From: Litoditis marina | Lineage: Eukaryota; Nematoda; Chromadorea; Rhabditida; Rhabditidae | Reading direction: 5' to 3' | Length of the DNA stretch: 64,000 bases | NCBI GenBank assembly: GCA_964036275.1 | Contig: OZ038434.1 | Coordinates: 27,327,511 to 27,391,510 of the forward strand | Shown here: positions 46,798 to 59,491 of the stretch, piece by piece | Position numbering within the stretch: position 1 is the first letter of the stretch | Layout: each line of letters opens with the position of its first letter | Program-made: the position numbers and the translations under genes | The notes under the pieces: model-generated | What the model was told of the DNA's origin: nothing | Seen by the model: the letters and a program-made list of their open reading frames with translations, nothing else | Database searches by the model: none

Positions 46798-47065
46798 GTA
46801 TACCTGCAATAACCGCACACTGCGGAATAGAAAACACAAAGAGAAAGGAGAGTTAGAGAAGGAGAGTGAGAGATAGAGAGTGAGAAAAAGAGAGAAAAAG
46901 AAAGAGAAGGAGATAGATAAAACTCTAATATCAATTTGAACAGTAATTGCAAATAGCAGCGACAATACAGTATACCTGCAATAACCGCGTACTGCGGTGA
47001 TACAGTATACCTGCAATAACCGCGTACTGCGGAATAGAAAACACAAAGAGAAAGGAAAGTTAGAA

Positions 47066-47098
<33 letters not shown>

Positions 47099-47458
47099 AG
47101 AAGAGAGAAAAAGAAAGAGAAGGAGATAGATACAACTCTAACATCAATTTGAACAGTAATTGCAACTAACTGCGATAATACAGTATACCTGCAATAACCG
47201 CGTACTGCGGTGATACAGTATACCTGCAATAACCGCGTACTGCGGAATAGAAAACACAAAGAGAAAGGAAAGTTAGAAAAGGAGAGAGAGAGAGAGATAG
47301 AGAGAGAGAGAGAAGAAGAGAGAAAAAGAAAGAGAAGGAGATAGATACAACTCTAACATCAATTTGAACAGTAATTGCAACTAACTGCGGTGATACAGTA
47401 TACCTGCAATAACCGCGTACTGCGGAATAGAAAACACAAAGAGAAAGGAAAGTTAGAA

Positions 47459-47491
<33 letters not shown>

Positions 47492-47671
47492 AGAAGAGAG
47501 AAAAAGAAAGAGAAGGAGATAGATACAACTCTAACATCAATTTGAACAGTAATTGCAACTAACTGCGATGATACAGTATACCTGCAATAACCGCGTACTG
47601 CGGTGATACAGTATACCTGCAATAACCGCGTACTGCGGAATAGAAAACACAAAGAGAAAGGAAAGTTAGAA

Positions 47672-47704
<33 letters not shown>

Positions 47705-48851
47705 AAAAGAGAGAAAAAGAAAGAGAAGGAGATAGATAAAACTCTAATATCAATTTGAACAGTAATTGTAAATAGCAGCGACAATACAGTATACCTGCAA
47801 TAACCGCGTACTGCGGTGATACAGTATACCTGCAATAACCGCGTACTGCGGAATAGAAAACACAAAGAGAAAGGAAAGTTAGAAAAGGAGAGAGAGAGAT
47901 AGAGAGAGAGAGAGAAGAAGAGAGAAAAAGAAAGAGAAGGAGATAGATACAACTCTAACATCAATTTGAACAGTAATTGCAACTAACTGCGGTGATACAG
48001 TATACCTGCAATAACCGCGTACTGCGGAATAGAAAACACAAAGAGAAAGGATAGTTAGAGAGAGATAGAGAAGGAAAGGAAAGGAAAGAGAGAGAGAGAT
48101 AGATAAAACTCTAATATCAATTTGAACAGTAATTGCAAATAGCAGCGATGATACAGTATACCTGCAATAACCGCGTACTGCGGTGATACAGTATACCTGG
48201 CAATAACCGCGTACTGCGGAATAGAAAACACAAAGAGAAAGGATAGTTAGAGAGAGAGAGAGAGAAGGAAAGGAAAGGAAAGAGAGAGAGAGATAGATAA
48301 AACTCTAACATCAATTTGAACAGTAATTGCAGCTAACTGCGATAATACAGTATACCTGCAATAACCGCGTACTGCGGAGATACAGTATACCTGCTATAAC
48401 CGCGTACTGCGGAATAGAAAACACAAAGAGAAAGGATAGTCAGAAAAGGAGAGAGAGAGAGAAGGAAAGGAAAGGAAAGAGAGAGAGAGATAGATAAAAC
48501 TCTAACATCAATTTGAACAGTAATTGCAGCTAACTGCGATAATACAGTATACCTGCAATAACCGCGTACTGCGGAGATACAGTATACCTGCTATAACCGC
48601 GTACTGCGGAATAGAAAACACAAAGAGAAAGGATAGTCAGAAAAGGAGAGAGAGAGATAGAGAGAGAGAGAAGAAGAGAGAAAAAGAAAGAGAAGGAGAT
48701 AGATACAACTCTAACATCAATTTGAACAGTAATTGCAGCTAACTGCGATAATACAGTATACCTGCAATAACCGCGTACTGCGGTGATACAGTATACCTGC
48801 AATAACCGCGTACTGCGGAATAGAAAACACAAAGAGAAAGGAAAGTTAGAA

Positions 48852-48884
<33 letters not shown>

Positions 48885-48982
48885 AGAAGAGAGAAAAAGA
48901 AAGAGAAGGAGATAGATACAACTCTAACATCAATTTGAACAGTAATTGCAACTAACTGCGGTGATACAGTATACCTGCAATA
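46798..48982. repeat. GA-rich satellite, eleven units of 175-215 bp
   Basis: Each unit holds one or two copies of CAGTATACCTGCAATAACCG with GCGTACTGCGG, then AATAGAAAACACAAAGAGAA, a variable GA microsatellite, AACTCTAA and CAATTTGAACAGTAATTGCA. AATAGAAAACACAAAGAG occurs at about 46825, 47034, 47247, 47426, 47639, 47855, 48029, 48219, 48414, 48612 and 48820. Unit length changes mainly with one or two copies of the 35-bp CCTGCAATAACC part. Minus-strand open frames here are low-complexity artefacts. Confidence 0.95.
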
Positions 48983-50120
48983 ACAAAGGACTGGGATCAA
49001 ACATTAGACACAGTAGAAACTTGTCCAAATTTGTATTTTCACACGGAGATACACATTCTGCAAAATTGTATTCTGACTTTTGCATCAAACTATCAGAAAC
49101 AATCGATGTTTTGAAAAACGTGAGAACAGATAAACATAGTTTACTCACGTTGAACTTGTCATCTTCTATTGAGAGGTAGTAGCACAACTTCTGTGCTCGG
49201 AGCAGTGCTGAATAGAAAGCAACCTCGGACAGTTGATGTTTGAGGTTCAGTTCTGGAATGAATATTCTTAAAACACTAAAATAAAAATAGTTAGTTCTAA
49301 ACAGATTTCATAATATAGTTTCTAACTTAGTTTCCTTTAAGCACGAATTGAGTGTTGATTCACGATTGAAAAGAGTTGGGGAGAAAGAAAACTATGCGAC
49401 CAAGAGGGAGTCAAAGAGGGGGAAAGCAAGAGAGAGCAACTAGTTATAACTCACTGTAGACAAAAATGACTATACATCTGGATACCGAAGACATGGTGCC
49501 GTACCGCCCCGCAACCACCCCCAAAGAGTACGGACTGAGTCGAGGGTTCATCGGCAACATGACAACCGTGTTTATCTTGGTGTATGCTGGAAAAATTAGA
49601 GAAAAAGTGAAATGGAAACGACTTACTATTTAGCTGGATATTATCACACCTTACTAAAAAATACCCTATTCAAAATTGCATGTTTTCTCCTAAAAGTGAA
49701 CATGCGCGACATGGTTTAGTTCAGTATCAGTTTCAGGCTATAAGACGACGAATTTCAAACTTTTCACAAAATTCGGCTTTTTTACAGATTTACAACACTT
49801 TCTGTGAAACAAATATAGAGGCTACAATTTAAGAGGAAAACCCGATTTGAGGCATTTCTTCAAATTTTCTATGAGGACAGCGTGTTTGGTACTCATAGAG
49901 AATAGCAATTGAAATTATCAATAAGAGAAACTCATATGGAAAATTCGTATTGAGATTTTCCATTATGAATAATTTCAATTGAAATTTTCCATTATGAATA
50001 ATTTCAAATTTTTCATAACCAGAATAATTATTCACAAACGTAGTTTCACCTTTAACTATGAATAATTTCAATACGGAATATTCATAGTTTATATTAGCGA
50101 AGTATGTGAACAAAATATTC

Positions 50121-50195
50121 CGTGAAAGGATTCGAACCTGCGACCTCAGTTTTGTAGTCCGACTCACTAGCCGCTGCGCTATTGTGACACATTTG
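50121..50195 (-). repeat. tRNA-derived repeat
   Basis: On the minus strand it reads GTGTCACAATAGCGCAGCGG, then GACTACAAAACTGAGG and GCAGGTTCGAATCC, with good boxes A and B. The acceptor ends do not pair. Same family as 13241-13310. Confidence 0.6.
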
Positions 50196-50280
50196 TTTGG
50201 AGAGATAGGAAGCTTCATATACCGGTCAATGCGGCATCAATTCTTCGGTATAACTATGCGCAGTTGTCTGCCCTGATTTG

Positions 50281-50353
50281 TGCTCTCGTGGCGCAGTGGT
50301 AGAGTGCTCACTTAATAACCACAAGGTCGCAGGTTCGATTCCGGTGGTTACAA
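50281..50353 (+). repeat. tRNA-derived repeat
   Basis: GTGCTCTCGTGGCGCAGTGG and GTCGCAGGTTCGATTCC give good boxes A and B over 73 nt. The 3' end (GGTGGTTAC) does not pair with the 5' GTGCTCT, so a working tRNA is unlikely. Confidence 0.55.
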
Positions 50354-52309
50354 GTTTTGCTGCGATCCACTGATTACCATAGAAAATTTCAATTGGAATT
50401 CTCTATTATGGATATTTCCTATTGAAAATATCTATAGTAAAAATTTCAATTGAAAATTTCAATGGTTCGAACAATGAATATTTCATATTGAAATTCTCTA
50501 TGTATTTCCAGATTTGGCCCGATGGCGTGAAATCTGCCAATATTGTTAGAATGGGGTACAATTTCACAGAAAATCGCGTGAAACATGAGAAACCCGATTT
50601 TTCTATTTACTTCACAGAAAAAGCTGTAAATCTCTGAAAAAGCCAGATTTTGTGAAAAGTTTGAAATTGGTCGTCTTCTATGAATGAACAAAGAACTAGA
50701 TAATTTTCAAGTTTTTCGATCGGAAATTGAAAAAGTGAGCATTTGTGAGAAGGTCAAATGTTTTCAACTCGAGTCAAACAATTAGAAAAACACCGTACCA
50801 CTTCTCTTCGGATCTGCATTGTAAAACGAATCTATCAAATCCTGAGTCTTCCGTCTCCCCAAGTCTATTGCATCGTTGGCGCTGACGGTACTCAAGTTTC
50901 TGTAACAATAAATTGTGGGCTATTCATACCCGTAAAATTTAAAATTATAGTCAGTTGCATTCCTACTGAGACTTCTACAGTAAGATTACAAAACTTCAAG
51001 CATGTTCAAGTGACGTGAATTTTATCAAAATTATAAACAAATTTTGCATAAGAATCTGATCACCCATGACAAAAAGTGTTTGTACTATCTTTGCTAAAAT
51101 TGAAGTTTTCATTAGAAAACAAAGATTGGGAAATTCTAAAGTGTACTGTAGGAGTCTCAGTAGGAAAGATGGCGACTATAACAGTTCTGTTCAGTTCTCA
51201 TCAATGCAATACCTCATAAAGTTTTTACTCTTGTACCTTTTCACGGAACATCTTTCTCTAATAACTCTATTTGTGCACATTTCCATAACAATATGAGAGT
51301 TCTTGAGCCCTTCGTTTAAACACACCAACCTGAAGCCCATGTATTTTTTCCATTCTCTGGTGAAAGGAAAAGTTTTCGCGTTCTTGAGTGCTGTTTCGAG
51401 CAGATTCGATACACCAAACCTCCGTTTTCGCAAAGGGGGCGGTGGGGCTGGCAAGAATAGTTGGTTGTAACACGAAAATGATTAAATGACTTTTTGTATG
51501 GGGGCGAACAAATCTTGGCCAACACGGAAAGTTCACGAAATTAGACCGAAGATCAGCGAACTCAAACTAAAAACACAGTGAAATAGAGAAAACCCATCAT
51601 AAAGACTTTCTTGCAATATAACCCTATGCAGCCTATTTCACCCGTTTTCTAATTTATCCTAGTTAATCATATTGTACACTGTATCGATATGAACTGTGCG
51701 GGTCCGTAGATGATCTATTACCAAGTCTATTACCAGCTATCACCAGCTCTTACCACATATTACCAGTTCCGCCACTGAACGAGAGAGCTAAACTCTTTTT
51801 TAGTTTGAACCACTACATTCTAAAAATACCGGAAATGCTGGCTGAATTTGATTGATATTCAATCCTTTTCCCTCTCGTCTCAACTCACGATAATTTTGGA
51901 ATCCGTATAGTTGAGGAACGGGGTCTTCTGCTTTGTCCCCCCAATCATATCCACCGTAGAAGATTCGGAAAAACTTTTGGTAGAACACCCTAAAATCAAA
52001 AATGATAGGTAAAGCGGCAAGGGCTCACGTACAGCAGTTTCGAAAACGTTTCCCAAATAGTGGTACTCTCGATGCATTGAACGTCTGTATCCAACTCCCG
52101 ATTAATATAAACATTCTATGAATAACATATGAGATTAGTTCGCCAGAAGTCTGACATTTGTCTGAGGCCGTATACATGCAGCATCACGAGTTCACTGGCC
52201 GAATTGAGATGTTTCATGCATAAGGTCTCTGACCGAAAAAACTAGCTAGCAGTTTCAAATCTTGCCGCTTTTCACAGCCACAATTGTAAACTGACGAGTA
52301 GTGATATCC

Positions 52310-52421
52310 AAATTTACGCGCCTTTCGAATCAAAGAATTCGAAAGGGCGGCGCTTAGTTTAAGCGCGGCGGGACCCAAATGCGGTCCGCCGCAAGTGGTC
52401 CTTTGACACAGTAATTGAAAC
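52310..52421. repeat. Second copy of the palindromic GC-rich element
   Basis: Matches 5650-5763 with one or two changes. Here it is followed directly by sequence matching 7752 onward, so the 2-kb stretch with tandem repeat and foldback is absent. Confidence 0.85.
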
Positions 52422-54337
52422 AATTTTGATTAGTTTCTCACCTTTAACATGTTAACAGTTCGAATCATATCGGTTTTTGACGTGTACAATTGTTAGAAAT
52501 TGAACCATACTGGTTTTCTATTGAATATTTGTACTGTTTCCCACTTTGTCATGCAATATGTTCATAATTTTAGAAAGTTAATGATAGAACTACTAAAAAT
52601 TTGACTGAAAGTTCACATTATCTGTCATGATAAGCAGTTCTTCGTCAATCATGTACAAACAATGTTTATTCTATTACCCATTAACTTTCAAAAAAAAAAG
52701 GAAAACTATAAGAATAAACTAAATAAATACGTAACAAAACTAGAACCCATTTCAATACCAAGAAGATGCCCTGGAACTTTTCTCACTGAACTTCGTAACT
52801 TTGTTCAACAAACACATTGACATTCGAAATTGCGCTAACAACTAAATTTGTCAAATGTTCAATCGTTTGCTGACTACTTTTTCAAGCCACATTTTCGTTC
52901 AGGCACCGTAGCAAAGTCTCATAAAATGGTCACCTTCGAGCTGAACTATCTGGTCACCACCTCGCGTAGGTTTTGCTCTGAAAAACCGCTGCAACTTAAA
53001 ATACCGGACTCGGCAATTTTGTTACTTAAAATATCGGGGTCAGCCAGATGTCGCATGTACTGTTTGAAATTCATAAGGAGATGCAGGCTAATTCGACACC
53101 AGTTTTCAAGCCTGCATCTTCTCCGGTATTTTAAGCTGCTAGCGTTTTCACAGTAGTCACCTGCACCATGCTTATACAAAGAAAGTTGGCAATTATGTGA
53201 CATAATTGGAGAGCAATTTAAAGAACTTTTTGTGCGATAAAATAGGCATTGAGAAATGGCCAGAAAAGATGGTCGGATATTCCTGTTTTTAGTTTTGGGA
53301 GGCATGTTCAGATGACTGGCTGCTTGTGAGCGCCGCGCCACCTGCCGCAGTTAAGTTCGATATCCAGCTTATGCAACAGTTTCGATTAGGCTGGTCGCGG
53401 TTGGAAACTTTCCAACATAATTGACTCCGCCCACTGAAATCTACTGTAACTGGCTACTATCGATGGTTGAAACGAACTATATTATTTTTGAAAATAGTGA
53501 GTCAGCCATTGTACTTTGGCAGGAAGTTGAAGATAAGGCCCCTTTTAGACTCAATGTGTGAGCTTAATCTAAAATCGTTATCGTATTATCAGAATTAATC
53601 CGTGTTGGAAAACAGCAATGAAGCGGTCCAAACTTATTTTGTGATTCGGAAACACAAACAATCTGTGATTTTATGAATGATTTGGAAACACAGAAAAAGT
53701 TCTCACAACAAGAGTGTATTATCCATCATGATGACTTCTATAAAGTAAATGGACCAAAATCAACTGACAAGAAGTTACTACTACAAAGATCGGTGACATA
53801 TATGATGCTCACCGCCTCGTCACAATGCGACGTGAATGAATACATATGTAGGTAACAAAAATAGTAGACAGTTTACATGAAGTTTGTCTCGATCATCTCT
53901 TTTCGAGGGATACGTTTTTTTTTTAAATTTTAGCTATTAGTATGATTATCAAGCAAAACCACACGGCAGCCCAGCAGCACACACAATTTTTCATCACGGT
54001 CTGCAAAGTCAAGAAATTAGAACTCGAAGTGTATTTTACAGAAAGACGCGAAATCTTTATCCGGATTACACTAACGATTTTTCGCAAAAGATCAAACTAC
54101 AAACACCTCAAGTCGATTCGTTGACGTTAAATTCCACTGAAACTGAACGAAAAGCGGAAACGGTGTAAGTCAACTAAAAATGTTGAGAAGTTATCAATAA
54201 GGTTTGGAGATATACTACAAGTACATTGAGTAGTCACGTGAAGTTAGCATTCTAACGAGGAAACGTGCCTTTTGTCATTACACGTTCTGCTGTGTTTATT
54301 ATGTTTTGCGTAAATGTAATTGACTAACAGTATAACT

Positions 54338-54829
54338 CTATTGACTAGGGAACAAATAACATTCAACACCGCCTTGAGTGGAGCGATTTTCCGATGTGTG
54401 CCCGTTTGCTGGTGTAGATAACACAGGTGATGTTTCATTCAGTCCGATAACTGACAAGGACGTGGTTCCATCATTCCTATTCACAAAATAGTATGTAGGT
54501 GGAGGGGTTACTGTAGCAAGATAGGCTGCTGTGTACTGCGAAATATCCTCTATTTGGAGGAGAACTGGCTCGTGAGACCCCAATGTGTCAGTAGCAAATA
54601 TGTACTGTAGAGAAGTATCTGTGGGAATGGTTACTGTAGCTGTATATTATTCTGAGACAAAATCAGCTGTGTACTCGGGAAGTTTATCGATTGGAACGGT
54701 CACTGTAGCGCAAGATTCTGATGTCTCAGCGACTGATGTGAGTTCGGTAGGGGTCTCGATAGGAATAGTTACTGTAGCACAATATTGCGCTGTGTCAGCT
54801 TCAGATGTGTATCGCGGATGAGCCTGCAT
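54338..54829 (-). pseudogene. Broken copy of the PPxY/Thr-rich gene
   Basis: Copy of 9688-10179. In frame from ATG at 54829, a CAA codon (Gln) of the source is TAA here (near 54649), stopping the protein after 60 residues. The rest stays open but has several amino-acid changes, including PPAY to PPTY. It is probably non-functional. Confidence 0.8.
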
Positions 54830-56223
54830 GGTAAGATTACTGTAGCGCGAATTGTAATGTATTAGCGGTAGTATATCCGAGACGGAACTTTCACGTATTG
54901 CTCCTAACGAATGATTCGTTCTGTCATTACGAACGCTGTTGAAGGCCCTGCCACGTGGTTGTCATCAATACATCGATATCTAGAAGAAGAAAAAAACGTT
55001 ACATGTGACGTAGTTGAGAATTAATGACTTAGTTTCGGATATCAGAAGGTACTAAAAAATTATGTCACCCATGTATCGACCAGGAATAACTATTGATCAT
55101 GATGATCTGGTGGAGTGGTTAGATCTGGAGAGGCAATTCTGAAAAATCGATCAATTCGAGATCCAATTAAGTTTAGTAAATCTAACAGTTTCCAACCAAA
55201 TTCTCTCCGGTTTATCAGAGGGAAATTCAATTCGATTCCAGTTGATATCAGATTCCAGTCTTTCACGGGTTCTCGAACGTTAACAAATTCAATTCAATTC
55301 AATTTTTGAATAGTATCATGTAAAATTAAAAATGCGAGTTACAAACCAATAGTAAAAATCGAATAGCAAAATTGTTCAACCGAACAGGAAAACTCTTTAC
55401 TGGACTCGTTAATCCTTAAAATACTCTTTCATCTGTCAAGCTTTTCATGGTTTTGCTTTGATTTTCTTAGCCTACATTTTTCATGCATAGTTTAAATCGA
55501 ATGTTTCCGTCAAGGAGATAAAATACGTATGTGATGAAATAATCGAAAAATACGGCGTTAGCTTTTATTACCAGATAGTTTCAACCAGTTTATGCTCTTC
55601 GAACACTCCTCATAAAAACTGATCCAATTTTTGTTCACAGTCTTTTTTATATTTATCACGTGGTTGAATTAGCTAAACTATTTTCAGAATTCTCGGTAGG
55701 ATAAAGACTTGCAGCAGAAACCGTGAACCTCATCTCCTAATGAACTCGAATGGTTATTCTCCATTGAGTTACAAAAAAACGGAGTATGATTATAGTACAC
55801 TCAATTCAGAGAATATCAAAGGATGCTAATACGATGTCTACTTTCATGGTAGTTTTTGTTTGAATTTTATTCTGAAAACTGAGCGACCGTTGTGAGCGAG
55901 CGGACTTTTTGTTACTGGTGTGGATACCTTCTGTCATTACTTTTAATAGGTATAAGTATTGATGCAGGAGTATGTGTTTTGTTGAATAATAATTCTTCGG
56001 ATTTGAACGAAATCAGAAACTGTTTAAGTATGTATATATAGTATTATCAGTTTTCGATTCAAGTGTTTAATGTCAGTACAATGAGTCATTGAGTTCAGCT
56101 TTTCATTGATTCAAACAAACACTTTGAAAAGATTACATAATTTCGGAGCTGTCATGTAGAAACTTGTACGTTTAAGAACAAAATTCAGTTTGTCGACTAT
56201 GATCGTGAATGAAACAAACTTAA

Positions 56224-56339
56224 AGAAGGACGATTATGTGGACCAATCCCGTTACATCGGTCCTTTAAACTGCAATTGAAAAATATATTGCGGTTTAAAG
56301 GACTGAAGCGTTGCGATTGGACCACATAATCGTCCTTCT
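56224..56339. mobile_element. TTAA-target MITE at a stop codon
   Basis: AGAAGGACGATTATGTGG at the left faces its complement CCACATAATCGTCCTTCT at the right, and GGTCCTTTAAACTGCA faces a matching inner arm, so almost all 116 bp folds back. TTAA flanks both sides (56220-56223 and 56340-56343), while the source copy has one TTAA at 11568-11571. TTAA duplication and seamless ends are characteristic of piggyBac-type transposition. Confidence 0.92.
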
Positions 56340-56967
56340 TTAACCTGGAAAACATTTGCCTTTCATACACGCAACAACAAAGTAGATCGCTCCTAGCAAT
56401 ATGGGGGAGAAAACGAGGAAAAATGTACACCAGACGCCAGCTTTGGATGGAGCGAGGTCTGCAAACAACGAAGTTCAACACAAATTCCAACATAGATACA
56501 AATATTTGTTATAGTACACGATTTCAGACTACAAACACAGCCAGACGAAGTTTGCCACTCAATAACTGCGGAAAAATGATAAAATGCTATTAAGTGTAAT
56601 TAAAATTACCTCTGAGCCTTCTTTCCATGGACCGAAGGATTGTTGCTTGTCTACTGACTGTATATGTTCGCATGTTGCTGTTGCCTTCGATAGAGTATGG
56701 TGGTGGCAGGCTTACTGTGGCGCGAGTTCGCGATGTGTAAGACTTGTAACACGGAGGAGCGTCAATGGACAGGGTTAATAACGCGTGAAGTTCTGCTGTG
56801 TTATCGATAGTGGTGTATTTAGGAGGTGCACCGTTTGGAAAGGTCACGGTGGCAGAAGATTGTGCTGTGTTGGCGTCAGAAGTATACAGCGGAGAAGCCT
56901 CATCGGGAAGGGTTACTGTAGTGTGAAGTTGTGATGTGACAGCTGTGTATTCGGGAAGGGTATCCAT
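56340..56967 (-). CDS. PPxY-repeat membrane protein, second copy
   Basis: Exons 56967-56610 and 56458-56340 give 158 residues, the same length and phases as 11568-12195. I count four silent and four amino-acid differences. In exon 1: Thr to Ala, Ser to Arg. In the helix: Val to Phe, Phe to Leu. All PPxY motifs (PPKY, PPCY, PPPY) are kept. The stop TAA lies in the TTAA duplicated by the MITE at 56224-56339, so the protein end is unchanged while the 3' UTR is replaced. It appears intact and may be working. Confidence 0.75.
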
Positions 56968-58013
56968 TTAAAAGCGTACTATGAGCAATTGCGATATATA
57001 AGTAGTTGTTTAATCAAAACAGGTTACTGTAGCGCCCGATTGTGATGTGCGTTCGAGTAGAAGCCTCCAAGAGGTCTATCAAGTGAATGAAACGTTCTAT
57101 CGTTTCGAACCATTTCAAAGTGCATGCCACGCGGTTGTAATCAAACTCTGAAAAAGTTCCATGAGTTGTGTTGCGGAGTTTACGACATCATTCCAGATAA
57201 CATAACGATCTGATGAGAACTTTCGCCCACGTATCGATCAGGGGTAGTTATTGACCATGTGTCATGTCGGTTACATAAATGGTCGTGACATATTGAACAG
57301 TGCTAATTTCAAAGCAGTAATTTAATTTAATTCCAAATCTTTGATTTTTCAAAATGTATCAATCCACATTCTTTCTGGTAGAAATTTAATTGGATTCCAA
57401 GACAATAAGAATATATTAATGATTCGAGCAAGCAAAATTAGACTTTTCCCGGAATGAATTATTCAACCTCCTGCCATATTCCTTGATCACTTTTCATTAA
57501 AACCAATTGAATCTCTCTACACGCATATACCTATTACAACGTCAGTTTGATTTTTTAGTTTGAGAGGTCAGGCACCGTAGAAAAGTCTTCTGCGAAGGTC
57601 AGCTCCAAGCTGAACTATCTGGACACCACCTGACGCGAGTTTGGGTCATCCCCACTATGCTTAAACACGGAAAGTTGGCAACTATGTGGCCAGACTGTGA
57701 TCAGGTCCTCAATCAGGTTGAGCTCACCACTTTCATGACTTTGCTACGGTGCCAGACTCAGCACAAACAGTGAATCTCAGTTACAATCATAACACACATA
57801 ACGACGTCGTATAATAAACACTACGGCTATACCCTATTTTTTTGTTTCGTTTTAAAACATAAGGCTCCCAATTTCAAACTTGCGGATTTCTCACGGATGT
57901 ACAGCATTTTCTTTGAAGTAAATGGAAAAATATAGTTCCTCATGTTTTAGGTTTAGGCGAGTTTCTGTAAAATTGCTTCCGGTATATGGAGCCTCCCACT
58001 TCTTCAGAGAAAC

Positions 58014-58083
58014 GTGTCACAATAGCGCAGCGGCTAGTGAGTCGAACAACAAAACTGATGTTCCAAGTTCGAACCTTCCATGG
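58014..58083 (+). repeat. tRNA-derived repeat, second copy
   Basis: Copy of 13241-13310 inside the duplicated block, nearly identical. Confidence 0.6.
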
Positions 58084-59024
58084 GAATACTGTGTCAAGGT
58101 GGAACTACAGCTGTGATGACTTATTCTTGTTTAAAATATTTCAATAGGAATCATTTATATCGGAGAATTTCCATACAAATGATTCATAACAGAGAAATTG
58201 TGTTCGTTCACAAACGTTGATTTGTTCGATTTGCTCTCAGAGCACGAAATGAGTTTTCAAAAGTTCCGTTTTGTTTATACTAAAGGTGTTATTTTTAGAT
58301 AAACTCACCAATCGAAGGCAGTCAGGAATCAATTTCGAGCCTAAAGCTTGTGATCAGCTTCCATGAGGTAGCCAATCACGATGAAAACAGTTGAGAAAGA
58401 GATAACAGAGGGAAGGATGGAGTAGGAAAGAGGGGGAGCGAAAGGGAGAGAACAATGCAGAATGGGTAAAGACAGAGAGGAGAAGAGGGACAGAAAAAGG
58501 GGGAAAGAAGAAGAGCGAGAGGAGATAGAAAGAAGAAGCTAGAAAGAGAGAGAACGAAAGTTAAAGAGAGAAAGAGAGAGACAGAAAGACCGAGAGAAAG
58601 GAAGAGGAATAACCGCAGGACAATGTATAACTTCGTATGTTTACTGCGTTGAACATTTTAACGGCAAACTATTGCCTCTATTTGTTTGATATGAACCACT
58701 GATACGTTTGTCAAACCAAATTTAATGTGTAAAAGTTTGAAAAGACCTCATTTTTGATTTTTTCTTTGTTCAGAAAGTGGTCAATTCCATAGAAAACTTG
58801 GAGAATCCTATGCAGTATTTGTTGATCAACCCCAATGATAGAAACGTTAGGGTTGCTTTCGAGAGTTGCCTCAAAACAGAATCTCCACACTCAATCATTT
58901 TGATCAGTTTTTCAACGCACTGAAACGTATCGTCCATACTCAAAGGGTGAAGTCGCCATTGAATTTTTCCTGAATTGTCCATTTTCAATAACAAGTGTTC
59001 TCGAAATACGTGTGTTTCCTTTAA

Positions 59025-59491
59025 AGGGACCGTACCTCTATAATTTTTCATTCTAAGTAATTTTTGAAACATGAAAAAAGTCACTTATTCTGTTTTGAGA
59101 TGAAAGTTCATGCCTTACGTACAGAGAGTTCACAAAACCACACTATTACGGAGCAAAATAGAAGCCAACATGATTTGGGTTACTGTAATGCAGCAATCTT
59201 TAATCTATCACTGCTTTGTAGTTTTCGTGATATTTACAAATCTTTCTTCATAGATTTCATATTGGTAATTTTGGCCATGTTTTGAATATGGTTTTGTAAT
59301 TTTGTAGGCATTTTGAAAGTTTTGTACGTAGGTGAACTCGTTGGTGTATGTACGTGCGCGTGGTCGCGCCACATTTTTGAGAACACGGAGCAAGACAGGA
59401 AGTTGACACCTATATGAATGATTTCGGTTTTTTAATGTGAACAATATCGACTAATCAGCTCAAACCTCCAAATTAGAGAGGAACGGTCCCT
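59025..59491. mobile_element. TTAA-target MITE, 467 bp
   Basis: Ends AGGGACCGTACCTCT and (reverse complement of the right end) AGGGACCGTTCCTCT form inverted repeats. TTAA flanks both sides (59021-59024 and 59492-59495). The source segment reads straight through (CCTTTAATTAATG at 13930). It is a second TTAA family, distinct from the 116-bp element. Confidence 0.9.

Larger units (their letters stand above)
49742..50677. mobile_element. 936-bp DNA element with 4-bp target duplication
   Basis: Ends read AAGACGACGAATTTCAAACT and, at the right in reverse complement, AAGACGACCAATTTCAAACT, continuing as imperfect inverted repeats for at least 35 bp. CTAT flanks both sides (49738-49741 and 50678-50681). 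The source segment has the uninterrupted site GGCTATGAATG at 34350. The interior carries two tRNA-derived repeats and no transposase frame. Confidence 0.9.
49149..51989 (-). pseudogene. Copied exons of the large membrane protein gene
   Basis: Exon copies lie at 51989-51889, 51447-51330, 49586-49455 and 49252-49149, all of the same length as their sources. The third copy appears identical, the fourth has one silent change, and the first two have one and two amino-acid changes in the assigned frames. The next upstream exon is cut off at the seam near 52311. The four exons run phase 1 to phase 0, so splicing them between phase-1 neighbours would break the frame. A non-functional fragment is most likely. 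Confidence 0.75.

Noticed and set aside
46798..48982. CRISPR-like array
   Set aside because: Units are 175-215 bp with simple-sequence interiors and no unique spacers; the host is a eukaryote.
46747..49000. Minus-strand open frames of 130-207 codons rich in Ser, Leu and Phe
   Set aside because: They follow the GA-rich satellite unit, repeat with it and are low complexity.
52946..53341. Minus-strand frame of about 130 codons, also at 8295-8663
   Set aside because: Present in both copies of segment Y but with changed ends and no splice signals, start context or protein-like features; it looks like repeat or intergenic DNA.
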